Shown piece by piece: positions 23,353 through 35,900 of a stretch of 64,000 nucleotides of DNA (position 1 is the stretch's first letter; every line of letters starts with the position of its first letter). A program made the translations under genes and the position numbers. Origin of the DNA: Oryza sativa Japonica Group (taxonomy: Eukaryota; Streptophyta; Magnoliopsida; Poales; Poaceae); the NCBI RefSeq assembly GCF_034140825.1, contig NC_089045.1, positions 5,179,501 to 5,243,500 on the forward strand, written 5' to 3'. The notes under the pieces were generated by a model. It saw only the letters and a list, made by a program, of their open reading frames with translations, was not told the origin of the DNA and ran no database searches.

Positions 23353-26127
23353 CTACAGAAAACTGAATCCTGTAAAAGAGAAGGAAAGGCACACAAAGTT
23401 CAGAATCAGTTCTCATATAGAGAAGTTTTCAATGTGCAGTTTAGTTGACAGATGAAATATGAAACAGATTCTGATGAGTATAAATTTCACTTGTCCGCCG
23501 GGCAGCTAAATCTGATTAATATGTTATTTATGTGATACGAGGTGAAAAAAAATGTTATGGACGTTAATTCATGGATAGAGGGTTCAAAGTCCAGGATTGG
23601 CAAGATAGTTTCATCTGCAAGGGCTAATCCTGGTGGCTGGGAGATCTTTTGATTAAGATAGACCTAGTTTTGTGATTCTTTATCTGCTTAATTAATAATG
23701 GGGTACATGGGTATTTTATATGGAGGGTCTTCCTGCTACAACAACGCAGATGCTACTTTCCTAAGAAACCATATCTCTAATTATTAATTAAAGCAATCTT
23801 CTTTCTAATTTTGTTGTTACTCTATTAGTACTGTCCTTGCTACAATTCCAAAGCCCATGACAACTAATGGTTTGTCATCAAATGGGAATATGAAGTTTCA
23901 CTAAAAACAATCAGCTAAAGGTTTGCTTTCATAGATAAAAGAACCAAGAAAAAGATAAAGGAAAAATCTATGTCTAAACAGGGGTGACTAAGTAATGAGA
24001 AAATAATGTACTGGAGAAGTGCTTCATTGGCGATTCAAATGCATGCAGTTAGCTTTATGAAAAAGAGAAATGGATGATGCAAACGTCATTTCAACAAAGA
24101 TGTGCTGCATTACGACCAATGGAAAATTGGATTCATTCATTCATTTTCCCCTAGAGGATTTGTGCAGTTGATGATTTTCTACTTCTTCCAATGCAATCAA
24201 GCATTTGTAAATTATTTTAGCTAGAAAGCTAACTTTTTGTAACACCTATTCAATGCAGTTATTCATTGATAGAAAACTAATAAGTCCAATATCCAGAATT
24301 ATTAAACATATCAACATCTTGCCATACTGTGTATGGAACTCTGTTTAATGAAATAACCCTCTCCATGCATTTGTGGATACTACCTGCAAACAAAATGGCT
24401 TAGATTTTGTTCGTGCTACGTACCCACCAAATAAGTGCGGTGTATTCATTTCACAATTTATTTAGTCCTATTTTATTTATTTTTTCTGATAGACACAAAA
24501 TAATTGCTGCTTTCATCCACACAGAGTTGAAGACAAATTTTAGATAAACTAAAATTAAGCATTAGAACAGTTAGTTAGCTTACGTATGTTACATGCACAC
24601 AGGAACTTCAGAACTTTGGAAACATTCTCATCGACCACTTTGCATTTGACTTCCACTATGTTAAGGCGCTCTGATATTCCAGTTGGTCTGTCCATCAAAC
24701 CAAAACTCCCATTCAATTCTACTTTATGTTCAGGTCCCTGAAGAAAACAAGGACATTATACTAAGGTCAATCAATAGCGTATAACAACTTTTAATCTGTT
24801 GAGAGAATATATATACCTTGGAAAAAAGATGAAGAGTAAGCTTCTCGAGAACCGGTGAGTGTTTGAGAATGCAGCTTAATGCATGGAAGTCAGGGGCCAC
24901 ACACCAGTGGTCATTTAGCAATAAAGTCTTCAGCTTGCTAAATGTAGGGCACCATTGCAAGTCCCTTTTGAAAATAAACTAAACAAAACACAGGACAAAA
25001 GATCAACTAATGTCACACAGAATGCAATGTACAACTCAATCATTCGCATTCTATATGAGATCAAAATGCTGTTTGAGATTTAGCTCCTTTGTAAATGTCC
25101 AGCAGTAGACACAGATAGTACCAACAGATGAACACAAGAATTAATGGCTCTATAACATATACAGGAGTTAATGTTAAAAGCAAGAATTTAAGCATACCGT
25201 TTTGCATTCAGCTGTCAATGCCAAATTCTTAGCTTCTGATAAACCATTCAGAAGCACACAGTTTCTGTTGTCATCGATGGGATAACAGTACTTGCAATCC
25301 TCAAAACCACAATACCCAGAATCAGCATTTCCACAAACGTCAGAACATCCAGCGGTGACTCTGACAGTTGCCTCTGCTAACGATGGCATACTCTCAAGTA
25401 GAGGAGTCTTCGAATTGCTGTCCAGCTGCAGTGAAACAAGACTGGGGACACAGATTTTAGTGCGGAAGCTAGTACCGACAACGAAAGAGCATCGAGTGAT
25501 GATCAAACGGAGTAGTGACCCGGTGGATGATGAGATAATCCTGGGACATGATACGGTGGAGTTGGCAATCTTTACATGTTCCAGCGCCGGGCAGCTCGAG
25601 AAGTTGCAGAATCTGTTGGTTAGCTCGAGGTTAAAGAGCTCTAGCCTCGTCAGGTGGCGAGAGACAAGAGGCAAATCATCCAGCTCAAAGCTTCCACTGC
25701 AGATGTTGTTGAGCACGAGATTACGAACCTTGGAGGCAACAGCACTCCGGATCCAGAGATTCACCCGGCGGGCATCGTTCTTGCTCTCCTCGTCCTCCTC
25801 GTCGTCGTCCTCGTCGCTGTCAAACCAGAACTTGAGCTCGCACATGTCGAGAGGCGCGCACCCGCGGAGGAGCAGGAGGTGGTCGACGAACACCCTGATC
25901 TCCCGCACGCGCGCCGTGTCTTCCTCGTCGCTCCCAATCCTCAGCCCCGTGGCGGACTTCCAGAGGTCGCGCCAGCGGTGGGCGAGCACGCACGTCTGCA
26001 CGGCGTCCCGCGCCGGCAGGAACGACAGCATGTGGTGGAGCACCTCGTCCGGGAGCGCGCCGACGCGGTCTTCGCCTCCGCCGCCGTCCAGGTCCATCAT
26101 CCTCCGGCCCCTCTTCGCCGGAGGCAT
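23353..26127 (-). CDS. F-box/LRR/FBD protein, copy F
   Basis: About 420 residues. Exons: 26127-25198, 24978-24817, 24737-24584, 23369-23353, all GT-AG and in frame. Exon 1 starts MPPAKRGRRMM; an in-frame ATG at 26172 lies upstream. The F-box is VGALPDEVLHHMLSFLP with HRWRDLWKS. A long acidic loop follows (DSDEDDDEEDEESK), then LRR-like segments and a Cys module (DVC..GYCGFEDCKYC..NCVLL). Exon 2 starts FIFKRDLQWCP. Exon 3 is the FBD (LNIVEVKCKVVDENV). Exon 4 adds RFSFL and a stop. Close kinship to E extends through intron 3 and the 3' flank (23240-24500 matches 17420-18860), so the whole unit was duplicated. Predicted SCF substrate receptor. Confidence 0.88.
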
Positions 26128-26518
26128 TCCGTCGAACAGGCGGCGTGCGCGCTGCACTGCGAGCGCATGCAAGAAGCAGGTTCAGTACGACGCAATGCAA
26201 GAGAACGGGAGAGAGATCGAGAACGACGGCGCACTCACCGGATCACCTCCGCCTCCGCCTCACCGGAAGGATTTGAGCTCGCGCGCCGAGGCCGACGGCG
26301 AAGCAGGGGGCGGTGCGGCGGGCGAGGCGGCGAGGTATGAACCAGGTTAGGGTTTTCGGGGATAGAGGCGGCGGCGAAGGCGATCGAAACGTCCGTTAGA
26401 ATAGACTGGGATATTCTACACTTGTCTAATCTGCTGTGCATCCCCCGATTGCTGTAGTTGGAGACTTGGAGATAAAAGGGGTGAAAATAGTCGCGGAAAT
26501 TTCTAGCGATATTAAATA
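26128..26518 (-). promoter_or_regulatory. Upstream region of copy F with telo-box-like motif
   Basis: This GC-rich leader to about 26340 contains TAGGGTTT at 26348-26355 (AAACCCTA on the gene's strand), about 220 bases before the start. A Stowaway MITE begins at 26519. Confidence 0.4.
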
Positions 26519-26745
26519 CTCCCTCCATCCTATTATAAAGGATTATTTTCTTTTGGATAAATTTAAGGATAGCAAATAAATACTACAATGCTCACATTAA
26601 ATGATATTTGATTATAGGTGAGTGAGTAGTTGAGAGTTAAAATAGATAAAAAATTGAATTGGAGTTTATTGATGTGACAAGTAGTACACCAAAATCTCTT
26701 ATATTATGGTACAACTAGAAGGGTAAAATCCTAGGACGGAGGGAG
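26519..26745. mobile_element. Stowaway MITE
   Basis: The ends CTCCCTCCATCC and GGACGGAGGGAG are inverted, TA flanks both sides, and the length is 227 bp. It lies in the promoter side of copy F. Confidence 0.85.
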
Positions 26746-27105
26746 TATGCTCGTTTCCGATTTTTTATACGTTGAGCAATATGAAAATGGTTGGCAACAA
26801 AAAAAATAATTATGGAAGTGGAAAAAAATGATTTTACAGATCGTTTTCAAATTTTATCCTTACAACAAAATTATAATTACCATATTCCTAAATACGTTAA
26901 TATTTATGATCCATTTCTTTATTTGACTCGTAGTTTAATTAGAGACTCATCAACAACTCAATCCACTTCCTAACTTGTGTACAAAGTTAAAAAGAAGATA
27001 ATTTGTAATTAACATAGTGTAACCTTGAATTTATTTCGTTATATTGTATAGTTATGCAAAATTATATATTATGATTTTATGGTATAATATTTTCGATATG
27101 TATTA

Positions 27106-27328
27106 CGCCATCCATCTCAAAATATAACTACTTTAGCCTTCAGAATTTATCTCAACATATAATAACTTTTTCACCAACATTATCTTCCCAACCAATCGTA
27201 ACCTTCCACCATTCAATTTTCTACCTACTTCTTTTCATCCAATCAAAACCTTCTTCCATTCAACTCAACATACTTTCTTAATAACCATGCCCAACCCTAT
27301 AAGTAATTATATTATGGGATAGAGGTAG
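27106..27328. mobile_element. Stowaway-like MITE, diverged
   Basis: The ends CGCCATCCATCTCAAAATAT and ATTATGGGATAGAGGTAG are imperfect inverted repeats flanked by TA. Length is 223 bp. It is more decayed than its neighbours. Confidence 0.55.
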
Positions 27329-27689
27329 TATATGGTTTCAACCATACTAACATGTTTCCACCAGTATGGTTTCCATTCCCTATTTTTGATATTTTCAATA
27401 CTGTTTTCATTTATGGCTTTGTTGTTTTCGATTATATTTCTAGGAAAAAAAATATGGTTATGGAAATGGTAAGACATTTTCCGACCGTTTACATCCATAG
27501 TTTAAGACTTCGAGTTTACCTTGCAATAAGCCTTGTACACCCTCCAATTCAAAATGCATGTATGACGCTGTAGATTAATGTTGACGTAGGTTTTGACATA
27601 GATTCGGGAAGCGGAAGCATGAGACCAAGAAAAGGCATATGGATAGTGTGTAGTGGCAGCGTAAAAGTATCTACCATATATTCTCGATG

Positions 27690-28003
27690 CACCAATGGTG
27701 GAGGCATATGCTTTGACTTTGAGAGATGGCTTACTGTTGGCCCTAAGCTTGGGAATCAATAGGTTTGTTATTCAGTCCGATTGCATGCATGTTGTAATAC
27801 CATGTTCAATGGAGTATTTTCGACAACGATGACGCTAGCTTGATATAAACGAAGAATGTAATCTACTATGGAGAGATTTTTATAGCATTTCTATTGAACA
27901 TTTTAATAGGGAAGCAAACAAAGTTGCTCATGAATTGGCCAACGTAGCTTTTAGTAGAAAAGATTTTTGTATTGGGTCCATGAACCTCCTGACTTTATTC
28001 TAA
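27690..28003 (+). pseudogene. RNase H-like domain fragment
   Basis: A plus-strand reading gives LRDGLLLALSLGINRFVIQS followed by DC, then after in-frame stops ISIEHFNREANKVAHELANV, FCIGSMNLL and a final stop. The pattern (acidic residue near QSDC, then REAN..AHELA) is that of the plant RNase H-like domain found in LINE-type retroelements and stand-alone genes. At least two stops interrupt it (near 27831 and 27837). It is a decayed fragment without upstream exons. Confidence 0.6.
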
Positions 28004-28076
28004 GCACTTTAGTTAACAATGTAACTATGTTGTTCGAACAATAAAGCTACCAAATGACATTCTCTCTAAAAAATAG

Positions 28077-28437
28077 TAAATTTCACTTTAGGCCACATTT
28101 TATTACCAATGTTTCACTCTGAACCACCCTTTCACTAATGTTTTTATTTTAGACTGGGTAATGTTGCATTTGTTGTACTTTGAACCACCCGATTCTCTTT
28201 CATGCATATAAACGATCTCGAGTATGTTGGCTACTATTCGTCAATAAACTCTCATAACTACGTAAGATTATTTCTTTAACATATAACAAGTTGAATGTAG
28301 ATGAATAAAAGAGTTGAAGGTGATCCAAAGTGCTACAAAGGTAAAGATACCCGGTCGAAAGTGAAAACATTAGTTAAAGGGTGGTTCAAAGCAAAATATC
28401 AGTAACAAAAAGTGATCCAAAGTAAAATTTACATTAA
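28077..28437. mobile_element. Foldback element with ~115-bp inverted ends
   Basis: The left end (AGTAAATTTCACTTTAGG..TGAACCACCCTTTCACTAAT) and the right end (inverse of TTAGTTAAAGGGTGGTTCAA..AGTAAAATTTAC) pair over more than 100 bases. The long inverted arms and absence of coding sequence suggest a MULE-type non-autonomous element. The target duplication is not clear. Confidence 0.6.
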
Positions 28438-29492
28438 AAATAACTTGGTTGAGAGTTATTGCCTTATTGGACTTCTTTTTCCTTATCCTGGCTGTTTGAG
28501 GGAAAGAAATGCAAAGTATCTGCTTTGCACATCAATTTCGGATCAAAGCATTAATTTGGAACTAGATAGACACTAAGAGTTATTTGTATATCTCAAATTA
28601 CACTAAGAGTTATTTCGGATCATGAAAAATGTTAAGCTCAAATCATGAAAAAACAATCCTCTAAATTCTATCATAATTTTAGTTTTTTTCCTTGTTGTAA
28701 CGCACAACCACTTTGCTAGAATAACTTAATAAATCACATGGTTAAATGTTGCCAATGAAATATAACTTACATGTTGTGAAAAAAAAATCGATGCTCCGAA
28801 TTTTGATAGATTGACTGGCCAAGGTGGATTAACAAATAACCGACAGGCATTCCTAACAAATAACTGACATCATTAAGTAGGCAAACTTCTTCAAAAGTAC
28901 GTTCGAATATAGACAGCATTGGACATAGTGTTCATCCTATTTCTGCAAATTTAATATGTGATTTACTGGTAACTATTCGGGGAATTTGCAAATTTGCCAT
29001 TGGTTTTTTCAATTTTGCAAGGATACCACTCGAATGACAGTTTCAGTGGCATTTTTATAATTTTCTAGTGGCAGTTTTGCAATAACGATTCAAAGTAGTG
29101 GTAATTTGGAATTGCCGCTAACTATTTAGTTTAAGGATTAATAATTACAATAAATAAAAAACTCTGGGCGGACGAAGAGGTCGTCGACGTCAGGGGACCG
29201 AGCAGCACTGTGAGGAACCAGGCATGGGTAGTCCCGTACCAGTTTATCCATCGTGCAGAGCTTTTGATCCAATAAGAACCCATAGGCACTAAAATGCAAA
29301 GCATTCTCCGAACATATCTAACTCCAATAGAGTTTTCACCTATGGGTAAACTGACAAACAGGTACCATTGCCATCCCTAATAGCAACCAGTTACGAATCC
29401 AGAAGTCTGCCCTTCAGGCTACTCACGGAGAAAAACACATCATGTTATCATCCTTGTGGTGTCAACCTTCTGAATAATCAAAAGGTGGTGCA
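28438..29492. other. Intergenic, no gene recognised
   Basis: AT-rich sequence downstream of copy G. The last ~200 bases are likely its 3' UTR, because similar sequence (CCAGAAGTCTGCCCTTCAGG-type, then a GTGGTGTCAACCTTCTGAAT-type end) is found downstream of J. Confidence 0.35.
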
Positions 29493-32199
29493 TCAATCAT
29501 CTTCATCTTCGTCATCCTCTTCTTCCTCTTCCTCCTCCTCTCCATAAAAGTCGTCATCATCATCTTCCTCATCCTCTTGGTCATTGTCATCACTGTCATC
29601 TTCTTCAGAAATCTTGACTTGCTCAAAACTGAAAACTGCATGAATATGAAAAGCGTTGTAAGCTCCATTCACAAATTCACTTAAAGTTATAATTACTTCA
29701 AAAAGAGAACTTCAAATTCATTGACAAATTTAGTCCATTGGATCAGTTCTTCAAAATACAAATTGACATAACTACTTCACTATTTCTCCAGCAATAAAAT
29801 CTGATTATATCCACTACTTATTCAAAGAAGAGAAACATAATAAAATGCCCTCCCTTAGAGAATGCACTGGCCCTTTACAGCATGGTTGCATCCTATACTG
29901 CAGAGTTGATGGATTCTCTATAGCCTAGCACATGATAATAAAGAAAACGACATGGTCCACGGACTATAACATGATAATTCTGGTAATTAGTAAACAAAGA
30001 TGCTTACACTCCAGACTTCATTAGACATACGCTGTGGTCTCACAAATATAATATGGTGATGCCAAAAAAACATTGAGATATCTTGGCCAAACAAAAAAAA
30101 GCTAAGCAATCATATCTAATTATTGGCAATCATAACTAGCTGCTCTGACTAGCAAGATGGCAAAGTGCAGCCGTCTGGCATACTCGACACCTCTGGTAGG
30201 GTAAGCTTTAGCACTATAGAAGAATAGTATTTTTCTCACATTAGTAGAATTTGAAAAGGAGATAAGCAGCCTATGAGGTACTTTGTTCACATGGTAAATG
30301 ACATGCGAGCGAGTTGTAAGAGCAAGACAACAAGTAATAAACTGGAATTCAAGACGACAGCATCGATATCTCAAAAATATATAACTGATGGGAAACAAAA
30401 TCAATCAAATGTTTGAAACATATAATTAAAAACATATTACAAACATGTCATATTGGTTATGTGATGCAAGAAAATTTTAAGAAGTATTTGTATAGCTTGT
30501 GGATACTACCAAGAACCAACCAAAATGGTACATTAGATAATGTCTTCCAATGAGATCAAATACAGAGCATGCTTTCATTTCCCATTTACCCTGTTCATAG
30601 CATACATTTCCATCTAATAGTTGGAATACTGCTTCTTATGTTTCATGCATATGAAGGTAAAGGAAAAATTCTGAAATATAGAAAGAATGAAGTATGTTAT
30701 TTACGTATGTTAAATGTAGACAGGTACTTCAAAACTTTGAGTACTCTCTTATCAACCACTTCACATCTGATTTCAACTGTCTCAAGGTGTCCTGATATTG
30801 CAGCTGATCTATCCATTGGATGACAGTTTCCTTTGATTTTCATTGTATGCTTAGGACCCTGCCAGAAATACAAACATTTTTTTCTAATATAAAAAAAATG
30901 TTTAATGACTTCAACAAGGTACTAGTTGTCCAATTAGAGAAGGTATACCTCGGAATAGAGCTGAAGAATGAGATTCTCTAGAACTGGTGCATGTTCAAGA
31001 ATGCAGGCTAGTGCACTAAACTCATCAGGCACACACCAGTATTCATTGAGTAATAAAGTCTTTAACTTGCTAAATGTAGGGCACCATTTTAAATCCCTAT
31101 TGAAAATAAACTGGACAATAGAAAAAGAAAGGATAAACAAGTCTCATACTGAATAAGATAATTCAAAAGACAATAATTGACTAGAATGGATGTGAATAAG
31201 ATAATTCAAAAGACATCTTCATGAACATCCAGATGTTGATATAGAAACAACAATAGAAATAATGGGAAATATAATTGAATTAACATGCAAGCATACCGAT
31301 ATGGTTCCATCAATCAATGCCAAAGTCTTAGCTTCTGATAAACCATCCAGAAGAACACAATTGTTGTCGTCCTTGATGCCATGACATGACTTACAGTGCT
31401 CATTACCACAATCACCGGAGTTAATATAATCATACCCACAACAATCATAAGTCCTGTGGACAACTCTGACAAATGCCTCAACTAATGATGGCATCCTCTC
31501 AAGCACTGGAGTACGGCGATAAAAATCATCAAGCCGCAGTGAAACAAGACTTGGGACACAAATACGAACCCGTGATGTTTGACTGAATTTGCAGCGAGTG
31601 ATGCGCAGAAGTTTTAGGGACTCTGATAAGATCTTGTCACATGGCAACTCACAGCGGTCAAATTCTAGATGTTGCAAAGCCGGGCATCTGGAGAAATCAA
31701 GGAAACTTCCCACCATCCGTACACCGTGAAGCTCAAGCATCGACAAGTGCCGTGAAACAAAAGGCAGGATGCCTAGATTAATCTGGTGATAGAAGGCTGT
31801 ATTCTGCCGGATGGAGACCTGGAGAAACTGAACCATACGCAGCAGAGCATGCTTAATCCAGAGGTTTAGCCGGGATGTCTCGTTGAGGTCTTCGCTGAAC
31901 ACGATGAACCTGAGCACACATGTGTGGAGAGGCACACTTTCACGGAGCAGCAGAAAATGGTCCACGAACCCCTGGAGACCCTTCACGGTCCACAGCTTCC
32001 TCTTGTCACGGTCACCAATGCGCAATGCCGTGACAGACTTCCAGAGGTCGAGCCACCGCTTGGCGAGCACGCACGTCCTCACGGCATCCTGCGACGGCAG
32101 GAAGGAGAGAACGTGGTGGAGCACTGTGTCCGGGAGAGCCCCAATGTGGTCGGCGTCGGTCGGCAAAGGCTCTTCCATCCCCTCCTTCCCCGTAGGCAT
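29493..32199 (-). CDS. F-box/LRR/FBD protein with acidic tail, copy G
   Basis: About 453 residues. Exons: 32199-31297, 31110-30949, 30858-30705, 29635-29493, all GT-AG and in frame. Exon 1 starts MPTGKEGMEE. The F-box is IGALPDTVLHHVLSFLPSQD with KRWLDLWKS. LRR-like segments follow (FVSRHLSMLELHG, FLDFSRCPALQHLEF), then the Cys module (SGDCGNEHCKSCHGI..NNCVLL). Exon 2 starts FIFNRDLKWCP. Exon 3 is the FBD (LETVEIRCEVVDKRV). Exon 4 encodes a 47-residue tail that begins LFSFEQVKISEEDD and then is almost only Asp and Glu. The tail could be a protein-interaction or disordered region; this is inference. The young LTR element lies 760 bases upstream of its start. Predicted SCF receptor. Confidence 0.88.
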
Positions 32200-32733
32200 T
32201 TCGTCGAACAGGCCACGGGCGTTAGCGCTCTGCGAAACAGAAACCGATCAGACGACTGAAGAAGGGGGCGTGGATGGCCCGAAGAGGCTGAAACACGGAG
32301 GACGCCTCGCCAGTGCGGGCACAGCCACAGAGCACCTCGCCTCGCCTCGCCGCCGGCACCGTCTCCACCGGCCGGAGTTACAGCAGCAGCAGCAGCAGGG
32401 AGACGCAGCACGGCCCGCTACCAACGGCGGCGACGCTCGCTGGGTTCGAGGCGATCGGATCGCGCGGATGGAGGAGAACCAGGCGAGGGATCACCGTGGA
32501 ATGGAAGAATCGGGAGGAGCGCGGCGGCGGCGGCGCGACGACCCCGAGAAAAGGAGGAAGGCGGTGGTTAAAGAGAGAGAGAGAGAGACGTGTGACACGT
32601 GTCCACGTCTCACGGAGGCGATAGGCCTTCACTTCACTTCGGCCTTGTTTGGATGGGCCTAGGCCCATACACGTTCATGGGCCTGTATGAAAGCCTATCC
32701 AAACGAGGCCCTCCTTTTTTTTTTTGCGAAATA
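32200..32733 (-). promoter_or_regulatory. Upstream region of copy G, with a 70-bp mini-MITE
   Basis: This GC-rich 5' flank has CAG and GAGA runs (~32380-32398, 32570-32590). At 32641-32710 a 70-base palindrome with ends GGCCTTGTTTGGATGGGC and GCCTATCCAAACGAGGCC looks like a deletion-derived Tourist-type MITE. Confidence 0.5.
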
Positions 32734-32749
32734 AGATCACAGAGGAATT

Positions 32750-32958
32750 TTTTTTTAAGGTAAAGAGAGATTTCATTAATGACTATACAAAGGATTACAT
32801 CCTTGGTTCAGGACTTCAGGAGATCAAGAATTTCTGCAGGAGCACATAATCTTCATTCCGCATCAATTCCTGAACCCATTACCATTTGGGCTAAAGCAAT
32901 GAGCTATCTTGTTAGAATATCTCGTTATCTTGTGCATCTGCATCTGTGTCAAACACTG
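32750..32958 (-). mobile_element. Truncated LINE-like copy, 3' part
   Basis: Read on the minus strand it ends CATTAATGAAATCTCTCTTT ACC followed by an A tract, typical of plant LINE 3' ends. The 16-base target duplication AGATCACAGAGGAATT lies at 32734-32749 and again at 38584-38599. The copy is only ~307 bp in total (this part plus 38486-38583) and therefore strongly 5'-truncated. The LTR element inserted into it later. Confidence 0.6.
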
Positions 32959-34062
32959 TGACGGAGCGTGGGGCTCCTCACCGGGAGACCGTGCAGGCCC
33001 CCTTGCCGGTTCGGCCGGGGGCCCTGGGTGAGATTCTAAGCTCCTAGTCTGTGTGTGGAAGGTTCGCGAGAATGGAAACACACAAGACACGGGCGATGTA
33101 TACAGGTTCGGGCCGCTGAGAAGCGTAATACCCTACTCCTATGTTCTGGTGGATCTGTGTATGAAGAAGCTACAAAGTGCGAGCCAGCCCCCGATCGTTC
33201 TGGGATCGTTTTTTTCTCCTCTCTCTAAGTGGGCAAGGTCCTCCTTTTATATCTCAAGGGGATACCACATGCACCATCTCTCCCTCTCTTTCTTTTGTGT
33301 GGGGACTCATCCTCTCTTCCCTCCAACTTCACTTCTCTTCATTAATGGATGGAGATTTGTATGGCTGCCGTCCGAATGACCTTCTGATGGGACGGCCCAT
33401 ACCTACCTCCACTTCCGCCGGAAGCAGGCGCGACGTGGGAACATGGCTGTCTGCTGACGACATGACCATTGTCAGACCGGTCACAAATCGGTCATTCTTG
33501 TCCACCACGTGTCAGTTTAACAATCTGCATGTTCCCCCTTCTTCATACAATATCTTGCCTGTAATGGTTAGGATGAAGCCTGGCATATATCTGACCGGAA
33601 CCAACGTGCCATCTCCAGGAGCTAACACGCCGGCTCCGGCTAGGGACGAGTGCTTGGAGGCTCTCGTCCTGACGGGATGGGGCGAGGCGTGCGTCAGACT
33701 GCCTGTCGCCACCTAACCCACGATCTGACCGGTCCGTGACTGATCACAGACCGGATGAACGAGCGCGCTGCACTGCGTTACATGCGGCGTGACGCGCTCG
33801 TCCAAACCGCAATAAATGCGGTTAGGTGAGCGCCGCCGCTGCGCTCACCTAACCCATACGCGCGGCGCAAAATCCACAAGGGGTCGGGGCGCCCCAGCCC
33901 TCGGGGCCGAAACGGGAGCGGTCCGACCCCCTCGGGGAGACAAAGAGGAGGGCGAACACATCACCCTCGGGCCCGACGCCCCCCGAGGGTGCCAGGCCAC
34001 GTGGGCGATTGTGTCTGCCTCAAGCCTCTAGTCATGATACTCCCGGTCCCATGTCACCGACA
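32959..34062 (-). repeat. LTR (3' LTR in element orientation)
   Basis: Near-identical to 37376-38480. It includes short inverted words around GACCGGTC and a GC-rich end. It starts TGACGG and ends CCGACA on the plus strand. Confidence 0.92.
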
Positions 34063-34176
34063 GTAGCCCCCGGCGTTATGCCAGGGCGATCGCCCTCCCC
34101 GAGGGAAGCGGTCGGGCGTGACGCCACTTCTAAGGCCTGGTGACAGGTGGGGCCGGTTCCTACAGGTGCCGTCGAA

Positions 34177-34845
34177 CTACATCACCCAGAGGGCGGTGTG
34201 AGGCAGCTGCGATGGGCTCGAGCTGGCCTCGGGGGCGGAGACGAGCTCGGGAGCTGGGGTCCACTCCACCACAAAGTCGGCGAGGGCCTGGCTCTTGATC
34301 GCGTGGCTTGGTTCAAAGCGCAAATCGAATTCAGAGAGTTCGATTGCCCATTTCACCACCCGTCCAGTACCCTCTCGGTTATACAAGATTTGGCCGAGGG
34401 GATAAGACGTAACCACCGTGACCCGATGCGCCTGGAAATAATGGCGCAACTTCCTCGAAGTTATCAGGATAGCGTAAAGCATCTTCTGGGCCTGAGGGTA
34501 TCGGGTCTTGGCGTCCCGGAGGGCCTCACTAACAAAGTAGACGGGCCGCTGCACCTTTCGGTGGGGCCGATCCTCTTCGCTAGGGGCCACATCTCCAGGG
34601 CGCTCTCCATCCGAGAGGCCACGCGGGGCGCACTCGGCTTCTGTGCCGACGACCTCGGGGTCAGAGGGCGACAGGCGCGGCCTTCCCACAGTGGCCTCGG
34701 GGCCATCCTGGGGGTCGGGGGCGCCTGGCACCGTCGGACAAGCAGGCGGAGGGCCAGCTCCGGCCGTCGGGGGCCTTGGGCCGCCGTTCGGCTCGGGGGC
34801 CTCTCCTCCCTGCTCTCTCTTCGGGCAGAATCCCGGCGGTCGCAA
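34177..34845 (-). mobile_element. RNase H-like part of the LTR element
   Basis: The minus-strand frame has [38 protein letters not shown] and ALADFVVEW, typical of the Gypsy RNase H region that follows reverse transcriptase. It is a fossil part of the incomplete element. Confidence 0.75.
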
Positions 34846-35595
34846 ATCGCGCGCATCAGCAAGGGAAAACCGACCGACAATAATGAGCGGCCCCTCGGCT
34901 CGCGTTTGCCTTCAACTCCGACGAGGAGTGCGGTGACGACGGTGCGGACGACAGCGACGGCGAGGCCGGCTACCCGGGCGCGTCGGAGTGAGCCCCCAGG
35001 CCTCCGCCAATCTTAATAGCTTTTCCTTCTTCTTCCGAGGCCTTCGGGCCCCCTTCTTGTTATAGGCTGATTTAATCTGCAATCAAATAAAGAGGAAATT
35101 TTTGTGTCAATTTCATTTGTTCTGTGTATGAGACGAGGATGGTCTGTGCCACGGTCCTTCTGTGTCTTGGCTTGAACAAGGGCTCGTGCCTAGGTCCCAG
35201 CCTCAAACGGCGCGGGTCAAGGCTAGTGCCTGGGGAGATCCACATGTCGAGACTGGCCAGGCCGGGAACGTGGTGACCGAGGGTTATGGGTGACCCGATT
35301 GTGGGTTTTTGCCGATTCCCTCCCGGAGTTCACCACGTCCCGGGGCACGGCTCGGTTCTGGGCCCCTTTTGGCGATTTTAGCCGACCCGAGCCCCCGAGG
35401 GTGGGATTGAGCACGAGTGACCTATTTCAAGTCAAGATTCTTCAAAAGGAAACAAAAGCACAGACACAGCCTTTAGGAAATCGAAAATGCTTTTATTGAA
35501 ATACGGAAGAGAAAAAAGATAAGCCCCCGGCCAACCTTGCACGCCCGAGGGGGTGCGGGGTTGGCCCGAGCCCAAGACCTGACACCCGACCCCCA

Positions 35596-35900
35596 CTAGG
35601 GGTAGAAGCGACGAAGGTGTTCGATGTTCCACGGGTTAGGCAGCTCTGTGCCGTCGCCCGTGGCCAGCCGAACGGAGCCCGGCCGGGGGACGCCGATCAC
35701 TCGATACGGACCCTCCCACATTGGTGAGAGTTTGCTCAGTCCAGCACGCGTTTGGACACGGCGTAGGACGAGGTCGTCGACGCAGAGTGATCGGGCCCGG
35801 ACGTGGCGCTGATGGTAGCGCCGCAGGCTCTGCTGGTAGCTCGCGGCTCGAAGGGCCGCGCGCCACCTTCGCTCTTCCAAGTAGCCGAGGTCAGGGAGCG
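35596..35900 (-). mobile_element. Integrase C-terminal-like part of the LTR element
   Basis: The minus-strand frame has VDDLVLRRVQ, LSPMWEGPYRVIGV and NPWNIEHLRRFYP, the usual end of a plant Gypsy polyprotein. It is a fossil part. Confidence 0.75.

Noticed and set aside
29510-29600. CTT/CAT-rich tract as a plain microsatellite outside genes
   Set aside because: On the minus strand it is the acidic exon 4 of copy G, with a matching acceptor and frame. The same holds at 45320-45450 and 49690-49850.
33053-34031. Open frames within the LTRs
   Set aside because: The same frames occur in both LTRs and carry no gag or pol motif. They are LTR sequence, not genes.
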